A DNA stretch of 64,000 nucleotides from Gluconobacter wancherniae NBRC 103581 (GCF_007988885.1 NZ_BJUZ01000001.1:372001-436000); one strand, 5' to 3'; positions 15,973 through 25,648 are shown, numbered from the stretch's first letter. Notes: generated by a model from the letters alone, not told the origin. Made by a program: numbers and translations.

Positions 15973-18105
15973 TCAGAAGTCAGAAATGACGGAGAAATAC
16001 GTTCCGCGTCTCTGGCCATATTGAGCCTGATAAACGCCGACACCGCTTCCGTCCCGAAGCTGGTAACGCCTGTCGAAAAGATTGACGATGTCCACCCGGA
16101 ATTTGGCATCATAACCAAATGGCGTGTGCGTTAAGGTATATTGGTACCCAGTATTGAAAATGTCATACTGAGGCTGCTTTTTGAGATTGGCAAAGCCGCT
16201 TCGAAGACCATTTCCATAAATGAAATCGATATAAGCCATATGGTGCTTGCTACTATATGACGCGCCCGCGCTTGCCGTATAACGTCCCTGATGGTCGAGC
16301 TGAATGGCATTTCTGCGGATATAAGCGAGTTCATCCACTGCGAACTGATATTCTGCGGAATTGATATTTTTTGCTGCCGTTTGGACGAATGAAAAGTTGC
16401 CAAAAACAGACCATGGGCCGTGGTGCCAGGAGCTTCCAAATTCCGCGCCATAAACCTGTCCACGTCTATAGCTGAAAGGCGCGAGAATAACGGCGCGTCC
16501 AAACTGTCCGAGATCTGTGAGATTATGGGCCCACTTGCTGTATGCGTCGATCGTGATCTGAAAATCATGCGTGACGTGCTGTAGAATTCCAGCGTCAATA
16601 TAATGGGATGTCTCAACGCGTGTCGGGGTGTCTGTTGTGTTTTCTGGTGCGTTTGTTGTTCCGCTGAAACGAGCGAGTGTTGTGGGGTGGATGTACTGCG
16701 GCGAGGGTGGCGCAAAATATCGCGAATAACCGAGATGGAATGTTGTTTTGCCGGTCGGCTTCCAGACAATATTTACACGAGGGCTGAGTTGGCCTTGGTT
16801 TCCGAATGAAGATGCAAAACGGTCATATCGGGCACCGTAGTTCAGCGTGAGTTTTTGGGTGATATGATATTCATCCTGAATATATGCGCCTGCTTCGGCA
16901 GACCAGTTTCCTGTATTGTCAATCATGCGCTGGGGAATTGCTGACAGCTGCAGGCCCTTTTCATCGACAGGAAAGAGGAGTGTATCTGTATCGAGGCGCT
17001 CCGCTGTGTATTGTCCCAGAAAGCCTGCACGTAGGGTGTGCTGATGTGTGATTTTCCACGATAGGTCGAACTGTGCGCCTGCTGTCGTGAAGTCGTTGAT
17101 TTCGTGCTGGGCGACCCCCTGAAACATGAGGTCTCGAATAGGGTCTGGGGTATAATCAATGCGACCGTAGCGGAAAAATGGAGAGACCTGAAAATTCAGT
17201 TTGTCCAAACTATGCTGATACGACAATACGGCGTAGTAATTCTGCTCAGTCTGGCTGTCATTTAAGTATCGGGATTGAAGATTTTTGTCATTTGGGCTGC
17301 TTCCGCTCACCGCATAGATTTGTGGGAGGCCGGGTGTATTGGGAAGCTCGAACTTCGCGTAGGACGCGCTGGTCAGGAGTGAGATGCGGCTTGTATCGTC
17401 CAAGCGCCATGAGAAATAGCCAAAACCCTTTTCCTGCTCTGTAACGTCATGGATCGGCCGGAATGAACTGGTTGGATTTTCAATGCCGATATTGTTGCGA
17501 TTGAACGACAGGGTCGTGAAATATTCAAAGCGGCCTTTTTCGCCCCCCAATTGAAGGGAAGGGGCGAAGGTATTGTAGCTGCCTCCGTACAGGGAAAGCT
17601 GGTTGTGTTTCAGACTGGAGCCGCTTTTGGTTTTGACGTCCACGATCCCAGCGGTTCTAAACCCGAACTGCGCGGGGAGGGTCCCTGCCAGCAGATCTAC
17701 GGAGTCAATGATGCGTGTATCCAGTTCCTGACCAAAGCCGTTCAGGCCTTCAGGGAGAAGGACGCCATTGACACGATATGTCAGGCCACCATGTTCGCCG
17801 CGTACGTGAACCTCTCCATAGCTGTCCAGAACGACACCGGGCATGCGCAGCATGATCTGGTTAAAGGCGGCATTCTGGCCTTGAGGTGTGGCTTGAATCT
17901 GCCGCTGATCCACGCCGTAGGACACGGCGCCAAGACTTGGGAAAATGCGACCACGTTCCTGATTCAGCTTCCCGGTTACTGTAATTTTCTCGGTGGGCGT
18001 TACGGAGTTCTGAGGAACAGTTCTGGTATTTTTTTCTGCTGTTTTGGTGGCTGGAAGCGGATCTGCGTGTGCCTTTACGGCAATTAGCAGTGCGAAGGAA
18101 CTCAT
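15973..18105 (-). CDS. TonB-dependent outer-membrane receptor (predicted manganese-regulated)
   Basis: An outer-membrane receptor with a plug domain (PQGQNAAFNQIMLRMPGVVLD, then EVHVRGEHGGLTYRVNGVLLP and LPAQFGFRTAGIVDVKTKSG) and a barrel ending TYFSVISDF. The frame is open to an ATG at 18201, but a TATAAT box and an MntR-like palindrome lie at 18166-18183, so translation from there is doubtful. The ATG at 18105 (710 aa) or a TTG at 18123 is likelier; neither has a strong ribosome site. The hydrophobic segment SSFALLIAVKAHA is the signal peptide. Gene order receptor, mntH, mntR plus the operator points to Mn(II), or a Mn chelate, as cargo. The family is certain; the cargo is inference. Confidence 0.88.
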   Translation of the reverse strand: MSSFALLIAVKAHADPLPATKTAEKNTRTVPQNSVTPTEKITVTGKLNQERGRIFPSLGAVSYGVDQRQIQATPQGQNAAFNQIMLRMPGVVLDSYGEVHVRGEHGGLTYRVNGVLLPEGLNGFGQELDTRIIDSVDLLAGTLPAQFGFRTAGIVDVKTKSGSSLKHNQLSLYGGSYNTFAPSLQLGGEKGRFEYFTTLSFNRNNIGIENPTSSFRPIHDVTEQEKGFGYFSWRLDDTSRISLLTSASYAKFELPNTPGLPQIYAVSGSSPNDKNLQSRYLNDSQTEQNYYAVLSYQHSLDKLNFQVSPFFRYGRIDYTPDPIRDLMFQGVAQHEINDFTTAGAQFDLSWKITHQHTLRAGFLGQYTAERLDTDTLLFPVDEKGLQLSAIPQRMIDNTGNWSAEAGAYIQDEYHITQKLTLNYGARYDRFASSFGNQGQLSPRVNIVWKPTGKTTFHLGYSRYFAPPSPQYIHPTTLARFSGTTNAPENTTDTPTRVETSHYIDAGILQHVTHDFQITIDAYSKWAHNLTDLGQFGRAVILAPFSYRRGQVYGAEFGSSWHHGPWSVFGNFSFVQTAAKNINSAEYQFAVDELAYIRRNAIQLDHQGRYTASAGASYSSKHHMAYIDFIYGNGLRSGFANLKKQPQYDIFNTGYQYTLTHTPFGYDAKFRVDIVNLFDRRYQLRDGSGVGVYQAQYGQRRGTYFSVISDF

Positions 18106-18167
18106 GATTATTGTGTGGAGCAATAAACGCTGCTCAGAAATCCGACGCTTAAGAACATACTTATAAT

Positions 18168-18183
18168 TATAGCATATGCTATA
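18168..18183. promoter_or_regulatory. MntR-box-like palindrome in the TonB receptor promoter
   Basis: TATAGCATATGCTATA is a perfect 16-bp palindrome. Its core ATAGC-N4-GCTAT is the core of the known E. coli MntR box (AACATAGC-N4-GCTATGTT). On the minus strand it overlaps a TATAAT -10 hexamer (18171-18166), so a bound repressor would block the receptor promoter. Confidence 0.7.
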
Positions 18184-18256
18184 TATTGATGTTGAAAACA
18201 TGCCTGTTGGTTCCCAAGACGGACTTAAGTTCAGATGGTTTGGCTAGCGGATGCTG

Positions 18257-19642
18257 TCAGCCGATGACGGTGTCGTAGAGCAGTTTGATGTTAAGGATCA
18301 GAATGATGCCTGCCACGAGCCAGGAGAGGCCTTTGAGCCATGGTGTGATGACGAAGTTGCCCATTTTCCTTCGGTCTGACACGAACATCACCAGTGGGAT
18401 GACCGCAAAAGGCAACTGCATGGAAAGGATGACCTGACTGCTGACCAAGAGCGTACCGACCCCTTTTCCACCATAAAAAACCGTTACGATGGCGACGGGA
18501 ATAATAGCCAAACCTCGCGTCAGCAGGCGTCTGGCCCAGTGTGGAATGTGGAGCCTGAGAAACCCCTCCATGATGATCTGGCCAGCGAGTGTTCCCGTAA
18601 CGGTGGAATTCGTGCCTGCGGCAAGGAGGGCAAGGGCGAACAGCGTTGATGCAATCCCAAGCCCCAGAATTGGTGAAAGCAGGCGGTAAGCATCCTGTAT
18701 TTCGGCTACGTTTTGATGGCCGGTATTATGGAATGCTGCCGCCGCAACGATTAGAATTGCGGCATTGATGAAAAGAGCCAGCATCAGCGCAATCGTGCTG
18801 TCCCATGTCACCCACCGGATGGCCTCACGTCGCCCGTTTTCAGTACGCTCATAAGCGCGTGTCTGGACGATGGATGAGTGCAGATAAAGATTATGGGGCA
18901 TCACGGTGGCACCAATGATGCCGATCGCGACGTAGAGCATTGCTGGAGTGGTTATGATTTTTGGCGATGGAACCAGCCCCTGCAGCACGCCTGCGATCGG
19001 GGGGGCTGCGGCAAAAACCTGTACTGCGAAGCAAAGGGCGATGATGCTGAGAAGCCCGATGACAAAGGCCTCAAGGTAGCGAAAGCCTCGGTTCATCAGC
19101 ATCAGGACAATTAATGCGTCGCCTATCGAGAGAAGCGCTCCGCCGAGCAGTGGCAGCCCAAACAGAAGTTGTAATGCCACTGCTGTGCCTATGACTTCCG
19201 CAAGATCGCAGGCGATGATGGCAAGTTCACATGCGAGCCAGAGGAAGACATTGACCACCGGAGGAAAATGATCGCGACAGGCCTGTGCAAGATCCCGCCC
19301 AGTCGCGATGCCCAGTCTTGCAGCAAGCGCCTGCAGGAGAATGGCCATCAGGTTGGACAGGACGATAATCGTGAGCAGGGTATATCCGAACTGGGCTCCC
19401 CCCTGCAGATCCGTTGCCCAGTTCCCGGGGTCCATATAGCCGACGGAAATCATGTAACCAGGCCCGACGAATGCTAGAAAACGACGAAACCAGGGGGCTC
19501 CTGCATCGGCAACCGGAATGGTAGAAAATGCCTCAGGCAGGCTCTGGCGCGCCTGATCGCTTTCGGACGAGAAACGCCAAGATGTGTTTTTGCTGCCTGC
19601 TTGGGTGGTGGCTTTGGGGGCGTTTGGAGTCTGGTCTGGCAT
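18257..19642 (-). CDS. mntH: proton-coupled Mn(II) transporter, Nramp family
   Basis: Inner-membrane Mn2+/H+ symporter, 461 aa with about 11 membrane segments. Seen: the Nramp TM1 metal-site motif [14 protein letters not shown] and the TM6 motif with [15 protein letters not shown]; both hold the metal-binding Asp, Asn and Met-related positions of the family. I use the ATG at 19642; the longer frame starts with a TTG at 19663. A hydrophilic N-terminal extension of about 60 residues precedes TM1. A degenerate MntR box lies about 30 bp upstream, and mntR is divergent. Confidence 0.95.
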   Translation of the reverse strand: MPDQTPNAPKATTQAGSKNTSWRFSSESDQARQSLPEAFSTIPVADAGAPWFRRFLAFVGPGYMISVGYMDPGNWATDLQGGAQFGYTLLTIIVLSNLMAILLQALAARLGIATGRDLAQACRDHFPPVVNVFLWLACELAIIACDLAEVIGTAVALQLLFGLPLLGGALLSIGDALIVLMLMNRGFRYLEAFVIGLLSIIALCFAVQVFAAAPPIAGVLQGLVPSPKIITTPAMLYVAIGIIGATVMPHNLYLHSSIVQTRAYERTENGRREAIRWVTWDSTIALMLALFINAAILIVAAAAFHNTGHQNVAEIQDAYRLLSPILGLGIASTLFALALLAAGTNSTVTGTLAGQIIMEGFLRLHIPHWARRLLTRGLAIIPVAIVTVFYGGKGVGTLLVSSQVILSMQLPFAVIPLVMFVSDRRKMGNFVITPWLKGLSWLVAGIILILNIKLLYDTVIG

Positions 19643-19672
19643 GATTATCGCATCCAAGCGCAATATGAATTG

Positions 19673-19690
19673 TTATGCAATATGCTATAA
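19673..19690. promoter_or_regulatory. degenerate MntR box between mntH and mntR
   Basis: On the mntH strand the site reads TTATAGCATATTGCATAA: one exact half-site ATAGC, spacer ATAT, and a shifted second half TGCAT. It shares ATATGCTATA with the palindrome at 18174-18183 when read on the plus strand. It lies 30 bp from the mntH ATG, and a plus-strand TATAAT (19686-19691) within it could serve mntR. Confidence 0.55.
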
Positions 19691-19807
19691 TGTTCAGCAG
19701 TGGGATATTTTATAAGAAGAAAAATACCTTCTATCGCTGGTAGTTCAGTGTGAAATTCATTATTCGGTCCCGAATATTGTTTGTGACGATGATCAGGACG
19801 AGGCGGT

Positions 19808-20287
19808 ATGGTGCGGAAGAAGACAGCGGGAAGCCTGCCGGACATGGAAACCCATTCAGAAGGGTTTCGGGCAAACCGCGCCGCCAGACGTAAAGTGTTG
19901 GTTGAGGACTACGTCGAACTGATCTCGGATCTGCTGTCTGAAGGAAATGAGGCGCGACAGGTGGATATTGCCGGGCGCCTTGGGGTGTCACAGCCCACGG
20001 TGGCCAAAATGCTCTCGCGACTGTCTACAGAAGGGTTTGTCATTCAGAAGCCTTATCGCGGTGTGTTTCTCACCCCCGCAGGTCAGGAAATGGCAGACAA
20101 GGCGAGGCTGCGGCATCAGGTGGTTGAGGCATTTCTGTTGGCTCTTGGTGTAAGTGAAGACAACGCTCGCATTGATGCCGAGGGCCTTGAACATTATGTC
20201 GGATTCGAAACGCTTCAGGCATTCGAAGCCGCGTTACAGGGGGGGCTTCAGGCCTTTATGAAGGGCGTGAGATCCTGCCGGGATTGA
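19808..20287 (+). CDS. mntR: manganese-responsive repressor MntR (DtxR family)
   Basis: Mn(II)-sensing repressor of Mn uptake, 159 aa. It resembles E. coli MntR closely: HSEGFRANRAARRKVLVEDYVELISDLL, then the winged helix EARQVDIAGRLGVSQPTVAKMLSRL (about 52-76) and the metal-domain segment RLRHQVVEAFLLALGV with DAEGLEHYV, whose His and Glu residues are ligands. Being the E. coli type, it should read the ATAGC-N4-GCTAT box seen at 18168 and 19673. Divergent from mntH. Confidence 0.94.
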   Translation: MVRKKTAGSLPDMETHSEGFRANRAARRKVLVEDYVELISDLLSEGNEARQVDIAGRLGVSQPTVAKMLSRLSTEGFVIQKPYRGVFLTPAGQEMADKARLRHQVVEAFLLALGVSEDNARIDAEGLEHYVGFETLQAFEAALQGGLQAFMKGVRSCRD

Positions 20288-20474
20288 GATAAAATGTGAA
20301 TTTCATTCTTGAAAATCCTCCATGTTGGTGATTTTAATTATTATTTTACAAATAATCCTAGCATAAAATTTATTCCATTTATGTGGGAGTAATTGTCATG
20401 AATGGTTGTCTTGTAAGGATTATATTTCAAGCGTATTAATAATTATGAATTTATTTACTTTGGGATGATCATTG

Positions 20475-21872
20475 ATGCACAGTCGCTGCCTTGTAATTTT
20501 TAAGACACACTTTTGGGATGGTGTGGTGCAGAGACAACTAGAACGCCTCCAGAAGGTTGTTCAAGGAAGAAATGAAAAAATAGAAATAAGTGTTATTTTG
20601 TTTGTCGACGAAACGAATGGGCACATTGAAATTCCAGAAGAGCTGAATTGTATAATTTTCCGTTGTAAATCAGACGACGTTAAAGATTATGGAATTGTAA
20701 CTGATCCTAATCACAATATATTTTGGTATAGTAATGATATTCCGGCGATTATTTTGGCCATTAATAATCCAGAGTATAATTATTATGTGATGTTAGAGTA
20801 TGATGTTGTAATAAATAAAAATATAGAAGAAATAATTTATTTGGCAAAAAAAAATCATATTGATTTTCTCGCTCACCCTATATCCTGTTCAAATCAGTCG
20901 TGGGCCTGGAAAGGTACATGTGTTGATTATTATGAAGAAAGTGATTTCGTAAAATATTTAAATTGTTTTGCATTGTTTTCTAGGGAGGCATTATTGTGGG
21001 TTATGAAGAGGAGGCTTTATTTTTCTAATCTTATTAGAGAAGGAAAGCTTAATATCTTCCCAAATGCTGAAGCTTTTGTCGCGACGGAATTATTAAAAAA
21101 AGGATTTACTCTGGCAAATTTGTCGGATTTCGGGCCTGTTCCTCATTATGATTGGAGCCCTTCATGGCTGGAAGATGATTTGGCTTTGTTCTCTGAGGAC
21201 GCATTTATTCATCCAGTAAGTGGTAAGGAAAAATATATTTCAACTACAGATTTTTCTCATCCATTCGATTATTTTAATCATAATTCGTTTCTTTATAAGC
21301 GTATTATGCGTCTTCCTGATGAGATGCTGCCTGCTCTTTATGAAAAATTGCGTAGCGTTGCTTCTGTAGACCAACTCCAGAAATTGCGCTCTGACATGAT
21401 AATACACATGAGTAATGAAGGAAGGGCAAGGTATGGCCTCGATGTTGTTAGTATTGGACGCAATTGTGCTGCATGGCAAAGTTCAACGGGTCAAGATTCT
21501 CATTCGGAGAATGAGGCATGTGATGTACTGAACCATATTCCAAATGGTCATTATTCTTTTCACACTGTCGCTGAAGAACATCCGTGGTGGATGGTTGATT
21601 TAGGAGAAATAAAATTTGTTAACGTAATGAAAGTATATAACCGAAATTTTATTCCAGATCGAGCATTTGGAATCCAACTTTTTTCGTCTAAAGATAAAAA
21701 AGATTGGATTTTATGCGATTATCATCGTTTGGATTCTCCTTTTGAAGGGTTGAACGGGACTCCTTTATTTCTTGAAGTGTATAATGAGGTTCGTTATTTA
21801 AAGCTTATTCTTCCATATTATGGATGTTTAAATCTTGATCATATTGATATTATTGGTAAAATTTTTAGTTAA
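20475..21872 (+). CDS. putative glycosyltransferase with C-terminal discoidin-like domain
   Basis: A 465 aa cytosolic or surface-associated protein in AT-rich DNA. The N-terminal ~280 residues look like a GT-A-type transferase (YNYYVMLEYDVVINKNIEEI, an acidic-strand motif, then AHPISCSNQSWAWKG). The C-terminal ~130 residues (CAAWQSSTGQDSHSENEACDV, then HPWWMVDLGEIKFVNVMKVYNR) fit the F5/8 type C / galactose-binding fold. The ATG at 20475 is used instead of the TTG just before it. Codon use and base composition differ sharply from neighbours, suggesting transfer. Likely surface polysaccharide or protein glycosylation, unproven. Confidence 0.6.
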   Translation: MHSRCLVIFKTHFWDGVVQRQLERLQKVVQGRNEKIEISVILFVDETNGHIEIPEELNCIIFRCKSDDVKDYGIVTDPNHNIFWYSNDIPAIILAINNPEYNYYVMLEYDVVINKNIEEIIYLAKKNHIDFLAHPISCSNQSWAWKGTCVDYYEESDFVKYLNCFALFSREALLWVMKRRLYFSNLIREGKLNIFPNAEAFVATELLKKGFTLANLSDFGPVPHYDWSPSWLEDDLALFSEDAFIHPVSGKEKYISTTDFSHPFDYFNHNSFLYKRIMRLPDEMLPALYEKLRSVASVDQLQKLRSDMIIHMSNEGRARYGLDVVSIGRNCAAWQSSTGQDSHSENEACDVLNHIPNGHYSFHTVAEEHPWWMVDLGEIKFVNVMKVYNRNFIPDRAFGIQLFSSKDKKDWILCDYHRLDSPFEGLNGTPLFLEVYNEVRYLKLILPYYGCLNLDHIDIIGKIFS

Positions 21873-22294
21873 ATTAACCTCAATTGTATTCAAAAGGGTT
21901 AAAAAATCAATCAATTATTATTCTATTATTTCCAAATGACTCAAAAGCGCTCCTTCAGCGCTGTTGCTAGGCGCCCCCGTTTCATGCATTGTATTATGGG
22001 CGCTTGGCTTAAAACCAGTTTATTTGACTGTCTGTTTATGGGCATTGAACCAGATTGATGACTGTCCCAGACTATGTCCTCATCAAATAAACGCTGGCTG
22101 TCGTGATACGTCTTGGGTGTGCATTTCTTCTAGCGTTTATGCTCAGCGGATATACATGCACGTGATCAGCGAAAACCCTTAATATTCACGACTCCGTCTC
22201 GGGCTTCTCAGTCGTTCCGTTGCTCGGCGGATGGGAAGATTCACTTATTATGCCGGTGACAATTGGTACGCTGAATGCTGTACTGTTTATGTCG
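21873..22294. other. gene-poor stretch with a membrane-protein-like fragment
   Basis: No intact gene. A plus-strand frame from 21964 reads LLGAPVSCIVLWALGLKPVYL and then VCLWALNQIDDCPRL, the look of the last transmembrane segment of a transporter, but loses sense after about 50 codons. I treat it as a relic of an unidentified membrane protein. The stretch ends at the IS remnant. Confidence 0.35.
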
Positions 22295-22800
22295 CTAGGA
22301 CCAATCGACATTCAAGTGATCCAGATCCTGGCTACTGCGAGATGAATGAAGCCTGTAGAATGGATGGCTTTTACGATCGTAGCGCTTTGCGAAACAACGA
22401 AAATTTTTGAGACGATTGAAGCACTCCTCGATACGGTTGCAGTCTTTGTAAAAAGTCCGGTCGTGAGGGATGACTATCTTGCGGTTCCGCTTTGACGGAA
22501 TGACAGCCTTTGCGTTCATGATAGTAATCCGTTCTCTGAATCCTTTGCTGTCATAAGTCTGATCCGCGATTACTGCACTCGCAGTCTGGCCTTCGAGCAA
22601 TGCAGATGCTTGGGTGGGGTCATGAACCTGTTCAGCTGTGATAATAAACTGTAACGGTCGCCTCAGAGCGTCAGAAAGCATGTGGATATCGGTGGTCAAT
22701 TCAGCTCGGGAGCGTCCCAGCACCTGATTTTGAGCCCCCCTTTTTCGGTTGTTGCCTGCTGGTGAGCGTGGACAATGGTGCTGGTGATCTCTCCAACTTA
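22295..22800 (-). mobile_element. IS5-family transposase remnant (IS1031-like)
   Basis: The minus strand encodes the DDE half of an IS5-family transposase: GRSRAELTTDIHMLSDALRR, VIADQTYDSKGFRERI, and AVIPSKRNRKIVIPHDRTFY followed by NRIEECFNRLKNFRCFAKRYDRK. Upstream, TSTIVHAHQQATTEKGG is in another frame, so one frameshift lies near 22725-22735. A second lies after residue ~120, where the usual FIHLAAAM tail is lost. The N-terminal half and the terminal repeats are missing, so it is inactive. Confidence 0.75.
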
Positions 22801-23352
22801 TGGATTGATTTGCATCATCTTCCTCCTGCGATGCTACAGGCCGAGCCGATCGTTAAGATATCCTATTGCGCCACTCACGTTCGTGGAGATGTGATAAAGT
22901 ATGCTATTGGCGATGCTCCGACCCAGAAGCGGAAGTGGTGCTGGAACGCAAACTGCTTGGGGCTGTGTTGGGTGCCCCGTTCTTCGCATACCGCGCCGTT
23001 TTGTTGGGCAGTGCGGACAATCGCGTCATATACCCCGACGACCGGGCACAGACATTGCCGTCTCCCAAGCATTTACACTTCAATTCAAGTGTCAGCGTAA
23101 AAATCCAGACGGTTAAATTGAAATAATGTATTCGATTATTTTTTAAAATAAAATGGTCTATATATTGTAGAAAATTACCAGTATTTTGGTTTATTTTATC
23201 CCTTTTACTCCCTTGTCGGTAGTCAGTTAATATCGAACATCGAGATTTTTTTTCTGATTTATCCCATACGGCCCATCTAAAAGGCGCGTAGCGAAGTTCA
23301 GTAAAACTCACGCTTCGCACCTGTTCAGTTCATCACTTGCTTTTGGTTGGGC
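22801..23352. other. degenerate intergenic DNA beside the IS remnant
   Basis: No convincing gene. Overlapping short frames on both strands carry protein-like stretches, for example plus-strand LERKLLGAVLGAPFFAYRAV near 22950, but no start, family or continuous domain. The part after 23100 is AT-rich. Best read as decayed insertion DNA. Confidence 0.4.
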
Positions 23353-24981
23353 TCAGGACAGCTTTGAAAGGCCTTCCAGAAGGCGGGCAATTGCCTCTGC
23401 TCCCGGGTCCGGGATATTTTTGAGACTCTCGCTCGGAACGTAGGCTGCGCGGCCGGCTCGTGCAGGCATCGTGCGGGTTGCATTGGCGCCTTCACGCGCA
23501 GCTTTGGCTGCCTGTTTCAGGTCCCCGGTTTTAAGTGCTGCTATGGCCGGGAACAGGGCATCAAGCATCGTACGGTCCCCGGGGGATGCGCCGCCATATC
23601 TGTGCATGCGCTCCAATCCGGCCTCAAGTCCATCGCGCCAGGCTGTGTTTTGTCCCGCTGTTGCGAACATGATGGACAACAACACACCACTCGAACCCCC
23701 AGCATTGCGCGCCAGAAGCCTTCCGAGCGTTTCACAGAGCTCCTGTGGAGAGGTCAGAGGAAGTCGGTCGATGTCTTTCAGGATGACGCGGCTAGCTTCG
23801 GCAAAGGTTGAACCTGCATCGCCGTCGCCGATTTGCGCATCGAGCGCATTCAGATCCTTTTCATTGTCGAGAAGGATGCTGGCTCCGTGAGTGATAAGTT
23901 TCTCGAGATAAGCGTTCGATGAAGGCTTATATGCAAATGTATCAGGCAAGGTTGGGGTGGGCTTTGTCTGGATCTTGCTAAATGGCGCAATACCCGGCCA
24001 AGCCCAAGGTTCAACTGGAAACTTCAGGGCCTGAATAAAATCAGTTCGGGCAGGGATCGCAGACAGGGAAAAGCCGTACATATCCAAGGAAGTCATCATG
24101 GGGGCAGGGCCAATCAGGAATTCTATGCGTTCAGCAAGAGAAGTTCTGGAAAGCGCATCTACGATTGCCTGGGCTTCCAATACGGGGACTGCGCCCAGCA
24201 TATTGACCATGACGGCCTGAGGTTCATCTGTCAGATACGGGGTAAGAGCTTCCGTAGTTTTCGCGACCAGGGCATCCAGCTGCTCTACAGCAATACGATC
24301 GGTGCCGGGCTCTCCATGAATTCCGAGGCCCAGTTCTGCCTCATCTTTATTTAGTCGCGTTTTGTGGTCAGGGTCATAAACATTGACGTCTGATAATGAG
24401 AGACCAAGAGATACTGTTGCCTTGATGGCATCCATGGCGGCTTGTTTAACGTCCGCCAAGGAGGCGCCAGTCTCCGCAGCATATCCTGCAATTTTCTGGA
24501 CGAGGACAGTTCCGGCGATACCTCTGGCGTTGGTATCGTGGCCGAGTGCTGTGTCATCAGCCACGATGACAAGTTCGACCTTCTTTCCAGCAAGGCGCGC
24601 CTGCTCTGCCGCAAGGCCGAAGTTCAAGCGGTCGCCAGTATAGTTTTTGACGACCAATAGGCAGCCCGAATCTCCGGTTACTTCCAGTATTGCGGCGAGA
24701 ATGGCATCCACATTGGGTGAGGCGAAGAGTGCGCCGCAGACGGCTGCGGTTAACATTCCGGCTCCGACGAAGCCCGCATGGGCGGGTTCATGGCCTGAGC
24801 CACCTCCCGAAACAATTGCGACTTTCGATTTATCCCAGTCTTTGCGCAGAACGACATGGATGTTGTCATGTCCTTCAAGTCGACAGAGATGCTGGCCGGT
24901 CGATGATCTGAGAAATCCGTCGATGCCCTCGGTAACGAGCGTGTCACGGTGATTGTAAAAGCGTTTCATCGTATCTTTCAT
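23353..24981 (-). CDS. dhaKL: dihydroxyacetone kinase, fused DhaK-DhaL
   Basis: Phosphorylates dihydroxyacetone to DHAP with ATP, joining DHA and glycerol oxidation to central metabolism. The 542 aa chain has DhaK (about 1-330) with GGGSGHEPAHAGFVGAGML, FGLAAEQAR and GLGIHGEPG, in which His222 should form the covalent hemiaminal with DHA. DhaL (about 345-540) has DAQIGDGDAGSTF for Mg-ATP and AGGSSGVLL. A fused ATP-dependent form rather than the PTS-dependent DhaKLM. Two in-frame ATGs (24981, 24969) are possible. It lies between insertion relics but is intact. A direct-repeat pair sits just upstream. Confidence 0.94.
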   Translation of the reverse strand: MKDTMKRFYNHRDTLVTEGIDGFLRSSTGQHLCRLEGHDNIHVVLRKDWDKSKVAIVSGGGSGHEPAHAGFVGAGMLTAAVCGALFASPNVDAILAAILEVTGDSGCLLVVKNYTGDRLNFGLAAEQARLAGKKVELVIVADDTALGHDTNARGIAGTVLVQKIAGYAAETGASLADVKQAAMDAIKATVSLGLSLSDVNVYDPDHKTRLNKDEAELGLGIHGEPGTDRIAVEQLDALVAKTTEALTPYLTDEPQAVMVNMLGAVPVLEAQAIVDALSRTSLAERIEFLIGPAPMMTSLDMYGFSLSAIPARTDFIQALKFPVEPWAWPGIAPFSKIQTKPTPTLPDTFAYKPSSNAYLEKLITHGASILLDNEKDLNALDAQIGDGDAGSTFAEASRVILKDIDRLPLTSPQELCETLGRLLARNAGGSSGVLLSIMFATAGQNTAWRDGLEAGLERMHRYGGASPGDRTMLDALFPAIAALKTGDLKQAAKAAREGANATRTMPARAGRAAYVPSESLKNIPDPGAEAIARLLEGLSKLS

Positions 24982-25007
24982 CCTAAGAGGACGGGTAACG
25001 ACTAGAA

Positions 25008-25072
25008 CGCTCCAATCCGCGCTTCAGACAGATCACTTTCAAAGGAGGCTGATCAAAGCGCTCAAATCCGCG
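25008..25072. repeat. two 14-bp direct repeats upstream of dhaKL
   Basis: CGCTCCAATCCGCG (25008-25021) and CGCTCAAATCCGCG (25059-25072) differ at one base and start 51 bp apart, about five helical turns. They begin 27 bp upstream of the dhaKL start, where an operator for a repressor would lie. Confidence 0.5.
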
Positions 25073-25202
25073 ATATCCAGCTAAATCATGTGTAGTTGCC
25101 ACAGTCGTTAGACAGACAAATGAGCGCATGCAGAAATATTTTATTTTGTGGGTGCTTTTATAGTTGTGCGAGGCCTCAAGTCACATGGTCTCGGATTTCG
25201 AA

Positions 25203-25648
25203 GTGGTAAACATAATTTTCGGATGTGTACGTATTTCCACGCAGGACCAACAGTATGTTCTACAGGCCCAGATTGACGAGCTTCGTAAGCAGGGCTGTGA
25301 GCGTGTTTATTCCGAATAGGTGTCAGGCCTTAGGGAGATAGACAGAGACCTACACGAGTTGTGCATATCACCAAGTCAAACAAATTATTCCCAAATATAC
25401 GGCACTTGCTCGAGCATCAGGGATGCTTATTTGTCATCCTTTTCTATGGGAGACACTTAGTTTGACGTACACAACGCAAAGGCATTGCCAAAGCGAAGGA
25501 ACAAGGCAAATATCGCGGAAGAAAGACAACAGCTATGGCTCAATCACAGGACATTCAAAAGATGAAGTCTGAGGGTGTTTCTGTTACTGACATAGCTAAG
25601 AAGCTGAATATCTCCCGCATGTCAGTCTATAGGGTCTTAAGTGAATAA
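25203..25648 (+). pseudogene. serine resolvase/invertase pseudogene
   Basis: Two pieces of one serine recombinase remain in order. 25203-25319 encodes IFGCVRISTQDQQYVLQAQ then IDELRKQGCERVYSE and a stop; this is the N-terminal catalytic start with the STQDQ region. 25466-25648 encodes QRKGIAKAKEQGKYRGRKTT and GVSVTDIAKKLNISRMSVYR, the C-terminal arm and HTH. The middle catalytic part is deleted and out of frame. Upstream of 25203 there is no intact start. Confidence 0.8.

Noticed and set aside
16603-18087. Several long plus-strand frames opposite the second TonB receptor
   Set aside because: They are antisense shadows; the minus-strand frame has a clear plug and barrel.
18106-18201. N-terminal extension of the second TonB receptor to the ATG at 18201
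   Set aside because: It would translate through a TATAAT box and the MntR-like palindrome; residues there look like translated promoter. Not fully excluded.
22762-23126. Overlapping plus-strand frames beside the IS5 remnant
   Set aside because: Fragments change frame and show no domain; described as degenerate DNA instead of a gene.
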